From NCBI RefSeq assembly GCF_022695515.1, contig NZ_JALDPT010000003.1, forward strand, positions 1-64,000: DNA of 64,000 nucleotides. Direction: 5' to 3'. The position numbers were made by a program, and so were the translations under genes. The notes beneath the pieces are model-generated. The model ran no database searches and was not told the DNA's origin. It saw only the letters and a list, made by a program, of their open reading frames with translations. This stretch comes from Phenylobacterium aquaticum. Its GTDB lineage: Bacteria; Pseudomonadota; Alphaproteobacteria; Caulobacterales; Caulobacteraceae. Within the stretch, counting starts at the first letter, position 1; the number at the start of each line of letters is the position of its first letter. Shown piece after piece: positions 9,385 through 18,388 of the stretch.

Positions 9385-9698
9385 TGGCCGCGAAGATCAA
9401 AAAAGGGGATCGCGTCGTGATCCTCGCCGGCAAGGACAAGGGCCGTCAGGGCAATGTCCTGAAGGTCCTGCCCAAGGAAGACCGCGTCGTCGTGGAAGGC
9501 CTGAACATGGTTCAGCGCCACACCCGCCCGACCCAGTCCGACCCGCAGGGCGGCATCAAGAACAAGGAAGCGGCGCTTCACGTGTCCAACGTGGCGATCG
9601 TTGACTCCAAGGGTAAGCCGACCCGCGTCGGTTTCCGCGTCGAAGGCGACAAGAAGGTTCGTGTCGCTAAGACGACCGGCGAGGTGATCAATGGCTGA
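9384..9698 (+). CDS. rplX: 50S ribosomal protein L24
   Basis: The 104-residue protein contains a KOW motif, [19 protein letters not shown], and the [12 protein letters not shown] stretch. L24 initiates assembly of the large subunit. It overlaps rplE by eight bases, so the two are probably translationally coupled. Confidence 0.97.
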   Translation: MAAKIKKGDRVVILAGKDKGRQGNVLKVLPKEDRVVVEGLNMVQRHTRPTQSDPQGGIKNKEAALHVSNVAIVDSKGKPTRVGFRVEGDKKVRVAKTTGEVING

Positions 9699-10251
9699 GC
9701 AAGCTTACGAGCCCCGACTGAAGTCCGAATATCGCCAGCGCATCCGCGCGGTGATGAAGGAACAGTTCGGCTACACCAACGAGATGCAGATCCCCAAGTT
9801 GGACAAGATCGTCCTGAACATGGGGATCGGTGAGGCGGTCAACGACTCCAAGAAGGTCAACTCGGCCATCGCGGATCTGACGGCCATCGCCGGCCAGAAG
9901 CCGGTCGCCACCCGCGCCCGCAATTCCATCGCCGGCTTCAAGCTGCGCGAAGGCATGGTGATCGGCGCGAAGGTGACCCTTCGCAAGGACCGCATGTACG
10001 AATTCCTGGACCGTCTGATCACCATCGCTCTGCCGCGGGTGAAGGACTTCCGGGGCCTGAAGCCCACCTCGTTCGACGGTCGTGGCAACTACGCCATGGG
10101 TCTGAAGGAGCACATCGTGTTCCCCGAGATCAACTACGACCAGATCGATCAAATGTGGGGCATGGACATCATCGTCGCCACGACTGCGAAGACCGACGAC
10201 GAAGCGCGCGCGCTTCTCAAGGAATTCCAGTTCCCGTTCGTTCAAGCTTAA
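9691..10251 (+). CDS. rplE: 50S ribosomal protein L5
   Basis: The 186-residue product has the L5 motifs [17 protein letters not shown], a [14 protein letters not shown] block and the C-terminal [11 protein letters not shown]5 binds 5S rRNA and contacts P-site tRNA. It starts inside the end of rplX and is followed after 19 bases by rpsN. Confidence 0.97.
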   Translation: MAEQAYEPRLKSEYRQRIRAVMKEQFGYTNEMQIPKLDKIVLNMGIGEAVNDSKKVNSAIADLTAIAGQKPVATRARNSIAGFKLREGMVIGAKVTLRKDRMYEFLDRLITIALPRVKDFRGLKPTSFDGRGNYAMGLKEHIVFPEINYDQIDQMWGMDIIVATTAKTDDEARALLKEFQFPFVQA

Positions 10252-10270
10252 GGGCGGGAAGGAAAGCAAA

Positions 10271-10576
10271 ATGGCCAAGAAGAGCGCCGTCAACCGCAAC
10301 GAGATGGTCAAGCGTCTCGTCAAGCAATACGCCTCGAAGCGTGAAGAGCTGAAGGCCGTCGCCAACGACGAAAGCCTGCCGCTCGAAGAACGCTTCGAAG
10401 CCCGGCTGAAGCTCGCGGAGCTGCCGCGGAATTCGTCCAAGACCCGCATCCGTAACCGGTGCGAAGTCACGGGCCGTCCGCGCGCCTACTATCGTAAGCT
10501 GAAGATGAGCCGGATCTCCCTGCGCGAACTGGGTTCGCACGGGTTGATCCCCGGCCTCGTGAAATCGAGCTGGTGA
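10271..10576 (+). CDS. rpsN: 30S ribosomal protein S14 (zinc-free form)
   Basis: The 101-residue protein ends with the S14 signature [20 protein letters not shown] and [16 protein letters not shown]. It has the long form without the CXXC pair, so it is the zinc-independent type usual in proteobacteria. GGGAAGGAAAG precedes the ATG. Confidence 0.97.
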   Translation: MAKKSAVNRNEMVKRLVKQYASKREELKAVANDESLPLEERFEARLKLAELPRNSSKTRIRNRCEVTGRPRAYYRKLKMSRISLRELGSHGLIPGLVKSSW

Positions 10577-10586
10577 GGAGGGTCCC

Positions 10587-10982
10587 ATGGTGAACGACCC
10601 CGTTGGCGATATGATCGCCCGCATCAAGAACGCCGCGACCCGCGGCCGTTCGAAAGTGTCGACCCCCGCCTCGAAGATGCGCGCGCGCGTCCTCGATGTG
10701 CTGGCCGAGGAAGGCTACATCCGCGGCTACCACCTGGTGGAAAAGCCCGGCGCCTTCCCGGAATTCGAGATCGAGCTGAAGTACTTTGACGGCCAGCCCG
10801 TCATCGTCGAAATCAGCCGCGTCTCGAAGCCGGGCCGTCGCGTCTATTCGTCGATCGCGGACCTGAAGCCGGTTAAGAACGGCCTGGGTATCTCGATCCT
10901 GTCGACGCCCAAGGGCGTCATGTCCGACTCCGCGGCGCGCGATGCGAACGTGGGCGGCGAAGTCCTCTGCCGGGTCTATTAA
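10587..10982 (+). CDS. rpsH: 30S ribosomal protein S8
   Basis: The 131-residue product begins [16 protein letters not shown] and ends with the S8 motif [14 protein letters not shown]...[10 protein letters not shown]8 binds helix 21 of 16S rRNA and, in some bacteria, represses the spc operon. GAGGAGGG lies five bases before the ATG. Two bases separate it from rplF. Confidence 0.97.
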   Translation: MVNDPVGDMIARIKNAATRGRSKVSTPASKMRARVLDVLAEEGYIRGYHLVEKPGAFPEFEIELKYFDGQPVIVEISRVSKPGRRVYSSIADLKPVKNGLGISILSTPKGVMSDSAARDANVGGEVLCRVY

Positions 10983-10984
10983 AG

Positions 10985-11518
10985 ATGTCGCGGATCGGAA
11001 AGAAGGCGGTCGCCGTCCCCACCGGGGTTACGGTCACCATCTCCGGCCAAACGGTGTCGGTGAAGGGCCCCAAGGGGCAACTCGCCTGGACCGTGGCCGA
11101 AGAAATCGAGGTCAAGCAGGAGGGCGCCGAGCTGGTGCTGTCCAAGCGTGTCGAGAACACGCGCGCTCAGGCCATGTGGGGTTTGTCCCGCACGCTGGTC
11201 GCCAACATGGTCCATGGGGTCACCCAGGGCTATGAGGAGACCCTCGAGCTGGTCGGCGTTGGTTATCGCGCGGCGATGAAGGGCAATTCGCTCTCCATGC
11301 AGCTGGGCTTCAGCCACGAGGTGGACGTTCCGCCGCCGGCGGGCATCGCGTTCGCCGTGCCGAAGCAGACTGAAATCAAGATCAGCGGCATCGACAAGCA
11401 GGCGGTCGGCGAGATCGCCGCGCGCATCCGTCGTATCCGTCCGCCGGAGCCCTACAAGGGCAAGGGCGTGCGCTACGCGGGCGAGAAGGTGCGTCGCAAG
11501 GAAGGCAAGAAGAAGTAG
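10985..11518 (+). CDS. rplF: 50S ribosomal protein L6
   Basis: The 177-residue protein has the duplicated L6 fold, with [18 protein letters not shown] at the start and the C-terminal signature [18 protein letters not shown]6 lies near the sarcin-ricin loop. Three bases separate it from rplR. Confidence 0.97.
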   Translation: MSRIGKKAVAVPTGVTVTISGQTVSVKGPKGQLAWTVAEEIEVKQEGAELVLSKRVENTRAQAMWGLSRTLVANMVHGVTQGYEETLELVGVGYRAAMKGNSLSMQLGFSHEVDVPPPAGIAFAVPKQTEIKISGIDKQAVGEIAARIRRIRPPEPYKGKGVRYAGEKVRRKEGKKK

Positions 11519-11521
11519 GCC

Positions 11522-11878
11522 ATGGCTCTTACTCCTCGTGAAACGTCCAAGCGCCGCGCCGAGCGCAACCGGATCCGCCTTCGCAAGCTGTCGAATGGCC
11601 GTCCGCGTCTGTCGGTGTTCCGTTCGGACAAGAACATCTACGCCCAGGTCATCGATGATGCGAAGGGCGTGACTCTGGCTTCGGCTTCGTCCCTCGAGGG
11701 CGAAGGCAAGACCAAGGGTTCCGACAAGGAAGCCGCCGCTCGCGTCGGCGCCTTGGTCGCCCAGCGCGCGATCGAAAAGGGCGTCAAGGACGTCGTGTTC
11801 GATCGTGGCGGCTACATCTATCACGGCCGGGTGAAGGCGCTGGCTGACGCCGCGCGCGAAGCCGGCTTGAATTTCTAG
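11522..11878 (+). CDS. rplR: 50S ribosomal protein L18
   Basis: The 118-residue product carries the L18 motifs [18 protein letters not shown] and [20 protein letters not shown]18 binds 5S rRNA together with L5. The gene sits in the standard spc order between rplF and rpsE, with normal length and spacing. Confidence 0.97.
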   Translation: MALTPRETSKRRAERNRIRLRKLSNGRPRLSVFRSDKNIYAQVIDDAKGVTLASASSLEGEGKTKGSDKEAAARVGALVAQRAIEKGVKDVVFDRGGYIYHGRVKALADAAREAGLNF

Positions 11879-11888
11879 GGGTAATCCA

Positions 11889-12491
11889 ATGGCTCGTGGA
11901 AACGAACAACGCGGCGAAGGCGGTCAACGCCGTGGCCGGGACCGGAACGCCCCGCAGGAAGAGCGCGCCGACAGCGACATCGTCGAGAAGCTGGTGCACA
12001 TCAACCGCGTCGCCGCGACTGTGAAGGGTGGCCGTCGTTTCTCGTTCGCCGCCCTGATGGTGGTCGGTGATCAGAAGGGCCGCGTCGGCTTCGGTCATGG
12101 CAAGGCGCGTGAAGTGCCGGAAGCCATCCGCAAGGCGACCGAAGAAGCCAAGAAGTCGATGATCCGTGTGCCGCTCCGCGAGAGCCGCACCCTGCACCAC
12201 GACGGCAATGGCCGTTGGGGCGCTGGCAAGGTCATGGTCCGTGCGGCGCCCGCCGGCACCGGCGTCATCGCCGGCGGTCCGATGCGCGCCGTGCTCGAAA
12301 CCCTGGGCGTCCAGGACGTGGTCGGCAAGTCGGTCGGCTCGTCCAACCCCTACAACATGGTGCGCGCGACCTTCCAGGCGCTGAAGGCTCAGTCTTCGCC
12401 CCGCCAGGTCGCCAACAAGCGTGGCAAGAAGGTCGCCGACGTGCTGGGCCGCAAGGCTGACGGCGCTCCGGTCGCCACCGACGGAGAATAA
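11889..12491 (+). CDS. rpsE: 30S ribosomal protein S5
   Basis: The 200-residue protein has the S5 double-stranded-RNA-binding motif with [20 protein letters not shown] and the C-terminal [12 protein letters not shown] block. A charged N-terminal extension of about 25 residues precedes the core. S5 contributes to decoding accuracy and to the mRNA entry helicase site. Confidence 0.97.
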   Translation: MARGNEQRGEGGQRRGRDRNAPQEERADSDIVEKLVHINRVAATVKGGRRFSFAALMVVGDQKGRVGFGHGKAREVPEAIRKATEEAKKSMIRVPLRESRTLHHDGNGRWGAGKVMVRAAPAGTGVIAGGPMRAVLETLGVQDVVGKSVGSSNPYNMVRATFQALKAQSSPRQVANKRGKKVADVLGRKADGAPVATDGE

Positions 12492-12494
12492 GTC

Positions 12495-12674
12495 ATGGCT
12501 AAGGTCACCGTTCGTCAGACGGCGAGCCCCATTCGCCGGACCAAGGACCAGCGCGCGACTCTCGCGGGCCTGGGCCTCAACAAGATCGGCCGCACCGCGA
12601 TCCTGGAGGACACCCCCTCCGTTCGCGGCATGATCGCCAAGGTCCACCATCTGGTGGAAGTGGTCGAAGGCTAA
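12495..12674 (+). CDS. rpmD: 50S ribosomal protein L30
   Basis: This 59-residue gene is easily missed because of its size. The product begins [20 protein letters not shown] and contains the L30 motif [12 protein letters not shown], and it ends VVEG. It lies three bases after rpsE in the expected spc position. A pair of hairpins follows before rplO. Confidence 0.96.
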   Translation: MAKVTVRQTASPIRRTKDQRATLAGLGLNKIGRTAILEDTPSVRGMIAKVHHLVEVVEG

Positions 12675-12682
12675 GGTCTATA

Positions 12683-12747
12683 AGGGGCGGCGGAAACGTC
12701 GCCCCTGTTGCCGTCTCGGCCCGGCTCGCCGGGCCGTTTGAATTTTT
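12683..12747 (+). terminator. Tandem hairpins with T-tract between rpmD and rplO
   Basis: The first hairpin pairs AGGGGCG (from 12683) with CGCCCCT (ending near 12705). The second is a perfect 8-bp stem CGGCCCGG (12717-12724) with CCGGGCCG (12729-12736) around CTCG, followed by TTTGAATTTTT. The second has the shape of an intrinsic terminator. Because rplO, secY and adk follow on the same strand, it probably acts as a partial terminator or attenuator. Confidence 0.7.
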
Positions 12748-12803
12748 ACATCAGCCGAGTCGGGGGAGGGCCCCCGGCGACAGATCTCCAAGGAGAGGCA
12801 CCC

Positions 12804-13316
12804 ATGACCAAGCTCAACGAACTCGCCCCGGCCCCGGGCTCCACCAAGAATCGCATGCGCGTCGGCCGCGGCCCGGGTTCGGGCAAGGGCAAGACCGCCG
12901 GTCGCGGTGTGAAGGGCCAGAAGGCGCGCTCCGGCGTCGCCATCGCCGGCTTCGAAGGCGGCCAGATGCCGCTGCACATGCGCATGCCCAAGCGTGGCTT
13001 CAACAACCCCTTCGCCCTGGAGTTCGCGGAAGTGAACCTGTGGCGTCTGGAACAGGCGATCGCCGCCGGCAAGCTCGACGCGAAGAAGGCGATCGACGCC
13101 GCCGCCCTGCTGGCCGCCGGCGTCATCCGTCGTGAACGCGACGGCGTCCGCCTGCTGGGCAAGGGCGAGATCAAGTCCAAGATCAACATCACCGTCTATT
13201 CGGCCTCGGCCGCGGCCAAGGCCGCCGTGGAAGCCGCCGGCGGTTCGGTCACCACGACCCAGCCGGTCGAAAGCGACGCCCCGAAGGGCAAGCTGCAGAA
13301 GAAGGTCAAGGCCTGA
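12804..13316 (+). CDS. rplO: 50S ribosomal protein L15
   Basis: The 170-residue product begins [20 protein letters not shown] and has the glycine-rich [20 protein letters not shown] region and the [12 protein letters not shown] block of L15. AGGAGAGG precedes the ATG at 12804; the open frame extends further upstream but without family similarity. It follows the terminator-like hairpins at 12683-12747. Confidence 0.97.
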   Translation: MTKLNELAPAPGSTKNRMRVGRGPGSGKGKTAGRGVKGQKARSGVAIAGFEGGQMPLHMRMPKRGFNNPFALEFAEVNLWRLEQAIAAGKLDAKKAIDAAALLAAGVIRRERDGVRLLGKGEIKSKINITVYSASAAAKAAVEAAGGSVTTTQPVESDAPKGKLQKKVKA

Positions 13317-13322
13317 GCCTCA

Positions 13323-13350
13323 CCGCTCATCCCCGCTGATGCGGGGATCT
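13323..13350 (+). repeat. REP-like palindrome (CGCTCATCCC family), copy 1
   Basis: CCGCTCAT is followed by CCCCGC-TGAT-GCGGGG. The same CGCTCAT-plus-hairpin pattern recurs at 52221-52250, 55298-55331 and 55395-55428. Here it lies between rplO and secY, within one operon. Confidence 0.75.
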
Positions 13351-13484
13351 CGGCCGCCGACCCGGTCTTCGGAGCCCTGCCGTCCGCGTCAGTTTGACGG
13401 GGAGGGGAGGGTTCGGGCCGGGGCGGATGACAGGGCCCATCTGACGCCCTATGTACGACCAGTCTTAAACGCTCGGGGATTTGC

Positions 13485-14834
13485 ATGGCTTCGGCCGCCG
13501 AACAGCTCGCAGCCAACATGAACTTCGGCGCCTTCCAGAAGGCGACGGAGCTTCATAAGCGCATCTGGTTCACGCTCATCGCGATGATCGTCTACCGGCT
13601 CGGCACCTATATCCCGATCCCGGGCATCGATATCGAAGCCTTCACCCGGGTGTTCGAGGGGCAGTCCAAGGGCATCCTTGGCATGTTCAACATGTTCTCG
13701 GGCGGCGCCGTGCAGCGCATGGCGATCTTCTCGCTGAACGTCGGCCCCTACATCTCGGCCTCGATCATCGTGCAGCTGCTCGGCACGGTCTATCCGCCGT
13801 GGGAGAAGATGCGGAAGGAAGGCGGGGAGGCGGGGCGCAAGACGCTCAACCAGTACACCCGCTATCTGACCGTGGTCCTGGCCCTGCTGCAGTCCTTCGC
13901 CATCGCGACGGGCCTGCAGGCGAGCGCCGGCCTGGTGGTCAATCCGGGCCTGTTCTTCGTCGTCTCGACCGTCATCACCCTGACCGGCGGCACCCTGTTC
14001 CTGATGTGGCTGGGCGAGCAGATCACCAGCCGCGGCGTCGGCAACGGCGTGTCCCTGATCATCTTCGCCGGCATCGTGGCCAACCTGCCGACCGGCGTGT
14101 GGCAGCTGCTGACGGTCATGCGCACCGGCCAGATGTCCAGCTTCGGCGGCGTCGCCATCCTGGTGGTCGCCGTGGCCGCGATCCTCTCGATCGTGTTCAT
14201 GGAACGCTCGCAGCGCCGCCTGCTGGTGCAGTATCCGAAGCGCCAGCAAGGCAACCGCATGTTCGGCGGCGACACTTCGTTCCTGCCGCTGAAGGTCAAC
14301 ACCTCGGGCGTGATCCCGCCGATCTTCGCCTCGTCCCTGCTGCTGCTGCCGGCGACGGCCATGAGCTTCCTGGCGACCGCCAACCTGCCGAGCCAGCTTC
14401 AGTGGCTGCCGACCGTGGTCGGCCAGCTGCAGCACGGCCAGCCGCTGTTCATGGTGCTGTACGCGGCCCTGATCATTTTCTTCTGCTTCTTCTACACCTC
14501 GGTCGTCTTCAATCCGGAGGACACCGCCGAGAACCTGCGCAAGTACGGCGGCTTCCTGCCGGGGATCCGTCCGGGCAAGCGCACGGCGGAATATCTCGAT
14601 TTCGTCCTGACCCGTCTGACGGTTATCGGGGCGGTCTACATCACCGTGGTCTGCCTGGTGCCCGAGATCTTCATCAGCGCCTTCCACGCGCCCTTCTATC
14701 TGGGCGGCACCTCGATCCTGATCGTGGTGAGCGTGACCATGGACACCGTCACTCAGATCCAGTCGCACCTTCTGGCCCACCAGTATGAGGGCCTGATCAA
14801 GAAGTCGAAGCTGCGCGGGGTGCGCGGGCGTTAA
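13485..14834 (+). CDS. secY: Protein translocase subunit SecY
   Basis: SecY is the channel of the Sec translocon in the inner membrane. The 449-residue protein has ten predicted hydrophobic helices. The first follows the family motif KRIWFTLIAMIVYRLGTYIPIPGI, seen here as HKRIWFTLIAMIVYRLG. A conserved GMFNMFSGGA segment and the cytoplasmic loop NPEDTAENLRKYGGFLPGIR are also present. A 168-base spacer with a REP-like palindrome precedes it, and adk follows. Confidence 0.98.
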   Translation: MASAAEQLAANMNFGAFQKATELHKRIWFTLIAMIVYRLGTYIPIPGIDIEAFTRVFEGQSKGILGMFNMFSGGAVQRMAIFSLNVGPYISASIIVQLLGTVYPPWEKMRKEGGEAGRKTLNQYTRYLTVVLALLQSFAIATGLQASAGLVVNPGLFFVVSTVITLTGGTLFLMWLGEQITSRGVGNGVSLIIFAGIVANLPTGVWQLLTVMRTGQMSSFGGVAILVVAVAAILSIVFMERSQRRLLVQYPKRQQGNRMFGGDTSFLPLKVNTSGVIPPIFASSLLLLPATAMSFLATANLPSQLQWLPTVVGQLQHGQPLFMVLYAALIIFFCFFYTSVVFNPEDTAENLRKYGGFLPGIRPGKRTAEYLDFVLTRLTVIGAVYITVVCLVPEIFISAFHAPFYLGGTSILIVVSVTMDTVTQIQSHLLAHQYEGLIKKSKLRGVRGR

Positions 14835-14899
14835 TTTCGGGCGCCTGGCCGCGTTCAACCGGTCATGGGGATGACCGGCGGGGAGGGAATAAGAACACC

Positions 14900-15472
14900 A
14901 TGAATTTGATCCTGTTCGGACCGCCAGCGGCGGGCAAGGGCACCCAGGCCAAGCGCCTGGTGGAGGGCCGCAAGATGGTCCAGCTCTCGACCGGCGACAT
15001 GCTGCGCGCCGCCATCGCCTCGGGCTCTGAGCTCGGCAAGAAGGTGGAAGGCGTGATGCAGCGCGGCGAGCTGGTGACGGACGAGATCGTCATCGCTCTG
15101 ATCGAGGAGCGTCTGCCGGAGGCGGAAGCCGCGGGCGGGGCGATCTTCGATGGTTTCCCCCGCACCCTGGCCCAGGCCGAGGCGCTGGACGCGATGCTTG
15201 CCAAGCGCGGCGCCAAGATCGACGTGGTGCTGCGGCTGAAGGTGGACGACGAGGCGCTGATGACCCGGATCGCCGGGCGGTTCGCCGAGTCGGGCCGGCC
15301 GGACGACAATCCGGACAGCTTCAAGGTTCGGCTGGGCGCCTATAACGACCAGACCGCGCCGCTGCTGCCCTACTATCAAGGCCAGGGCAAACTGGTCGAA
15401 CTGGATGGCATGGGCTCGATCGAGTCGGTCGCCGCCGGGATCGACCAGGCGCTGGCCAAGCTCAAGGCATAG
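14900..15472 (+). CDS. adk: Adenylate kinase, short-lid form
   Basis: The enzyme interconverts ATP + AMP and 2 ADP. The 190-residue protein has the P-loop [14 protein letters not shown] at about residues 7-20, the AMP-binding [11 protein letters not shown] segment, and a short lid ([12 protein letters not shown]) without the zinc-finger insertion, as is usual in many alphaproteobacteria. It follows secY in the conserved spc order and is the last gene before the rpsM promoter. Confidence 0.97.
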   Translation: MNLILFGPPAAGKGTQAKRLVEGRKMVQLSTGDMLRAAIASGSELGKKVEGVMQRGELVTDEIVIALIEERLPEAEAAGGAIFDGFPRTLAQAEALDAMLAKRGAKIDVVLRLKVDDEALMTRIAGRFAESGRPDDNPDSFKVRLGAYNDQTAPLLPYYQGQGKLVELDGMGSIESVAAGIDQALAKLKA

Positions 15473-15642
15473 GGACCTCGAGCTGACGAATCGTCCCGCG
15501 TTTTGCGACGCGGACGGGATTTACGGACGTTGCGGACCCCTCGGGGCCTGTCGCGGCCAGGATGACAAGACCGGTTCGCCGAATTTCCCCGGCCAGGCCC
15601 CGCAAGGGCCGTTGCGGGGAGCAAAATTCGTTAAACCGGGCA

Positions 15643-15670
15643 TTGACGGAAGCGTAACGATCCCTATAAC
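15643..15670 (+). promoter_or_regulatory. Promoter of the rpsM-rpsK-rpoA-rplQ unit
   Basis: TTGACG at 15643-15648 and TATAAC at 15665-15670 are separated by 16 bases in the 304-base gap after adk. This matches the S10-operon promoter in type and predicts a start near 15677, giving an rpsM leader of about 100 bases. The alpha part of the superoperon can therefore be transcribed independently. The rest of the gap shows no ORF with support. Confidence 0.82.
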
Positions 15671-15776
15671 GGGCCGCTTCCGCGAAACGCGCGATCGCCG
15701 CGCTGGCCTTCCCGTCAGGGATGCAGGGGCCGGGGCGTCGTTCGCGCATCTCTGCGTGACCAGGAGAATACACGAC

Positions 15777-16145
15777 GTGGCCCGTATCGCCGGCGTAAAC
15801 ATTCCGACTAACAAGCGCGTCGTCATCGCGCTTCAGTACATCCATGGCATCGGCCAGGCTAAGGCCCGCCAGATCGTGGACAAGGTTGGCATCGATGACG
15901 CTCGCCGCGTCAATCAGCTGACCGACGCTGAGGTGCTGCAGATCCGCGAAACCATCGACCGTGACTACACCGTCGAAGGGGACCTGCGTCGCGAGACGGC
16001 GGTCAACATCAAGCGTCTGATGGACCTGGCCTGCTATCGCGGCCTGCGTCACCGTAAGGGCCTCCCGGTCCGCGGTCAGCGCACGCACACCAACGCCCGC
16101 ACCCGCAAGGGTCCGGCCAAGCCGATCGCCGGCAAGAAGAAGTAA
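15777..16145 (+). CDS. rpsM: 30S ribosomal protein S13
   Basis: The 122-residue product begins with a GTG start, (M)[18 protein letters not shown], and has the S13 motifs [13 protein letters not shown] and [15 protein letters not shown], with a Lys-rich tail. AGGAG lies 10 bases before the GTG at 15777. The open frame extends 370 bases upstream but has no similarity there. S13 contacts tRNA and the 50S at bridge B1. Confidence 0.97.
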   Translation: MARIAGVNIPTNKRVVIALQYIHGIGQAKARQIVDKVGIDDARRVNQLTDAEVLQIRETIDRDYTVEGDLRRETAVNIKRLMDLACYRGLRHRKGLPVRGQRTHTNARTRKGPAKPIAGKKK

Positions 16146-16157
16146 GAGAGCTCAGCG

Positions 16158-16547
16158 ATGGCCAAGGAACCGGCTCGCGTCAAAAAGCGCGAACGCAAGA
16201 ACATCACCTCGGGCGTGGCGCACGTGAACGCCTCGTTCAACAACACCATGATCACCATCACCGACGCGCAAGGGAACACGATCTCGTGGTCCTCGGCCGG
16301 CATGATGGGCTTCAAGGGTTCCCGGAAGTCGACGCCCTACGCCGCCCAGATGGCTGCGGAAGACGCCGGCAAGAAGGCCGCCGAACACGGCGTGAAGACG
16401 CTGGAAGTGAACGTCTCCGGCCCGGGTTCGGGACGTGAGTCCGCTCTTCGCGCGCTGCAGTCGGTGGGCATGACCATCACGACCATCCGTGACGTGACCC
16501 CCATTCCGCACAACGGCTGCCGGCCGCCCAAGCGTCGGCGCGTCTGA
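16158..16547 (+). CDS. rpsK: 30S ribosomal protein S11
   Basis: The 129-residue protein contains [31 protein letters not shown] and the C-terminal signature [21 protein letters not shown]11 forms part of the mRNA exit channel on the platform. It is 12 bases after rpsM and 79 bases before rpoA. Confidence 0.98.
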   Translation: MAKEPARVKKRERKNITSGVAHVNASFNNTMITITDAQGNTISWSSAGMMGFKGSRKSTPYAAQMAAEDAGKKAAEHGVKTLEVNVSGPGSGRESALRALQSVGMTITTIRDVTPIPHNGCRPPKRRRV

Positions 16548-16571
16548 GTACCGAAGTACTGCTATCCCCAT

Positions 16572-16604
16572 GCGCCGGACCGCGTAAGCCGCGTCCGGCG
16601 ATCC
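16572..16604 (+). other. Stable hairpin between rpsK and rpoA
   Basis: CGCCGGAC plus GCG pairs with CGCGTCCGGCG across a TAAGC loop with a single bulged C. There is no T-run, so it is more likely an RNA-processing or stabilising structure than a terminator. Confidence 0.5.
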
Positions 16605-16626
16605 TGCGTTCGAGGGACATCCATCC

Positions 16627-17643
16627 GTGATCGAAAGAAACTGGAACGAGCTCATCCGTCCCGAGAAGCCGCTGATCGAGACCGGCCAAGATGCGAACCG
16701 CAAGGCGCGTCTGGTTGCCGAACCTCTCGAGCGCGGCTTCGGCGTGACGCTGGGCAACAGCCTGCGCCGTGTTCTTCTATCCTCGCTGCAAGGCGCCGCT
16801 GTGACGGCCGTGCAGATCGACGGTGTGGTCCACGAATTCTCGTCGCTGGAAGGCGTTCGTGAAGACGTCGTCGACATCGTCCTGAACATCAAGCAGATGG
16901 CGCTGCGCATGCACGCCGAAGGCCCCAAGCGCATGACCCTGCGCGCCACGGGCCCTGGCTCGGTGACCGCCGGTCAGATCGACGCCGGTTCGGACATCGA
17001 AATCCTGAACCCCGACCATGTGCTCTGCACCCTGGACGACGGCGCCACCGTGCGCATGGAGTTCACCGTGCAGAACGGCAAGGGCTATGTCCCGGCCGAG
17101 ATGAACCGTCCGGAAGACGCGCCCATCGGCCTGATCGCCGTGGACAGCCTCTATTCGCCGGTCAAGCGCGTCGCCTATCGCGTCGAGCCGACCCGTCAGG
17201 GCCAGAGCCTCGACTACGACAAGCTGATCATGGAAGTGGAAACCAACGGCGCCGTGTCGCCGGTGGACGCCGTGGCCTATGCCGCCCGCATCCTGCAAGA
17301 CCAGCTGCAGATCTTCATCACCTTCGAAGAGCCGAAGAAGAAGGTCGAAGGCGAAGCCAAGCCGGAACTGCCGTTCAACCCGGCGCTGCTGAAGAAGGTC
17401 GACGAGCTTGAGCTCTCGGTCCGTTCGGCCAACTGCCTGAAGAACGACAACATCGTCTATATCGGCGACCTGATCCAGAAGACCGAGGCGGAGATGCTCC
17501 GCACCCCGAACTTCGGCCGCAAGTCGCTGAACGAGATCAAGGAAGTGCTCGCGGGCATGAACTTGCATCTCGGCATGGACGTGCCGAACTGGCCGCCGGA
17601 AAACATCGAAGAGCTGGCGAAGAAGTTCGAAGACCAGATGTAA
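16627..17643 (+). CDS. rpoA: DNA-directed RNA polymerase subunit alpha
   Basis: The 338-residue product starts with GTG at 16627 ((M)[17 protein letters not shown]). The N-terminal assembly domain has the signature [21 protein letters not shown] linker near residue 240 leads to the C-terminal domain, where [14 protein letters not shown] and [12 protein letters not shown] mark the helices that bind UP elements and activators. AGGGA lies upstream of the start. Length is normal for alphaproteobacteria. Confidence 0.98.
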   Translation: MIERNWNELIRPEKPLIETGQDANRKARLVAEPLERGFGVTLGNSLRRVLLSSLQGAAVTAVQIDGVVHEFSSLEGVREDVVDIVLNIKQMALRMHAEGPKRMTLRATGPGSVTAGQIDAGSDIEILNPDHVLCTLDDGATVRMEFTVQNGKGYVPAEMNRPEDAPIGLIAVDSLYSPVKRVAYRVEPTRQGQSLDYDKLIMEVETNGAVSPVDAVAYAARILQDQLQIFITFEEPKKKVEGEAKPELPFNPALLKKVDELELSVRSANCLKNDNIVYIGDLIQKTEAEMLRTPNFGRKSLNEIKEVLAGMNLHLGMDVPNWPPENIEELAKKFEDQM

Positions 17644-17826
17644 GACGGACTACGCGCCGACTCCGGGCCGCTTCTGCGGTCTGGGCCCGACGAAGCCGCA
17701 ACAGCGGTGAAGGGCCCCGGCGCATCGCGTTGACCCAAGCGGGAGCTGTTTGGGACTGATCAGGTAGGAGGCCTGCCGGCGAGCGCCGGGGCCTCAAAGC
17801 GGGCCGGTTGGCTCAGGAGACTTCAT

Positions 17827-18246
17827 ATGCGTCACGGAAAAGCCCACCGCAAACTCGGCCGCACCAGCGCCCACCGCACCGCCATGTTCGCCAATATGGC
17901 GGCGAGCCTGATCAAGCACGAGCAGATCGTGACAACCCTGCCGAAGGCCAAGGAGCTCCGCCCCGTGGTCGAGAAGCTCATCACCCTGGCCAAGCGCGGC
18001 GATCTGCATGCGCGTCGTCAGGCGATCAGCACCGTCCGTGACGTGGAACAAGTCGGCAAGCTCTTCGCCGTGCTCGGCCCGCGCTACAAGGATCGTCAGG
18101 GCGGTTACTGCCGCGTCCTGAAGGCCGGCTACCGCTATGGCGACAACGCCGCGGTCGCCGTGATCGAGTTCGTCGATCGTGACCCGGCTGAAAAGGGCAA
18201 GGACTCCGGTCCGGTCCAGGTCGCCGGCGGCTTCGACGACGAATAA
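17827..18246 (+). CDS. rplQ: 50S ribosomal protein L17
   Basis: The 139-residue protein begins [20 protein letters not shown] and contains the L17 block [22 protein letters not shown]-terminal acidic extension follows the core. It is the last gene of the superoperon and is followed by a strong terminator. A 183-base spacer separates it from rpoA; I see no clear promoter in it. Confidence 0.97.
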   Translation: MRHGKAHRKLGRTSAHRTAMFANMAASLIKHEQIVTTLPKAKELRPVVEKLITLAKRGDLHARRQAISTVRDVEQVGKLFAVLGPRYKDRQGGYCRVLKAGYRYGDNAAVAVIEFVDRDPAEKGKDSGPVQVAGGFDDE

Positions 18247-18271
18247 GGCTTCCAGCCTCGCAGAGTTTCAG

Positions 18272-18300
18272 AGCCCCGGACGGCGACGTCCGGGGCTTTT
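18272..18300 (+). terminator. Intrinsic terminator of the ribosomal superoperon
   Basis: A perfect 11-bp stem AGCCCCGGACG / CGTCCGGGGCT closes on a GCGA tetraloop and runs into TTTTGCGTTTT. It lies 25 bases after the rplQ stop. Confidence 0.93.
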
Positions 18301-18388
18301 GCGTTTTCAGCCCTCCCGGACCTTGATGCGCCCTGGTGGCTGACGGCAGGGTTGTCGTGACGCCTGGACGGGCGGCGCGGGAGGGATC

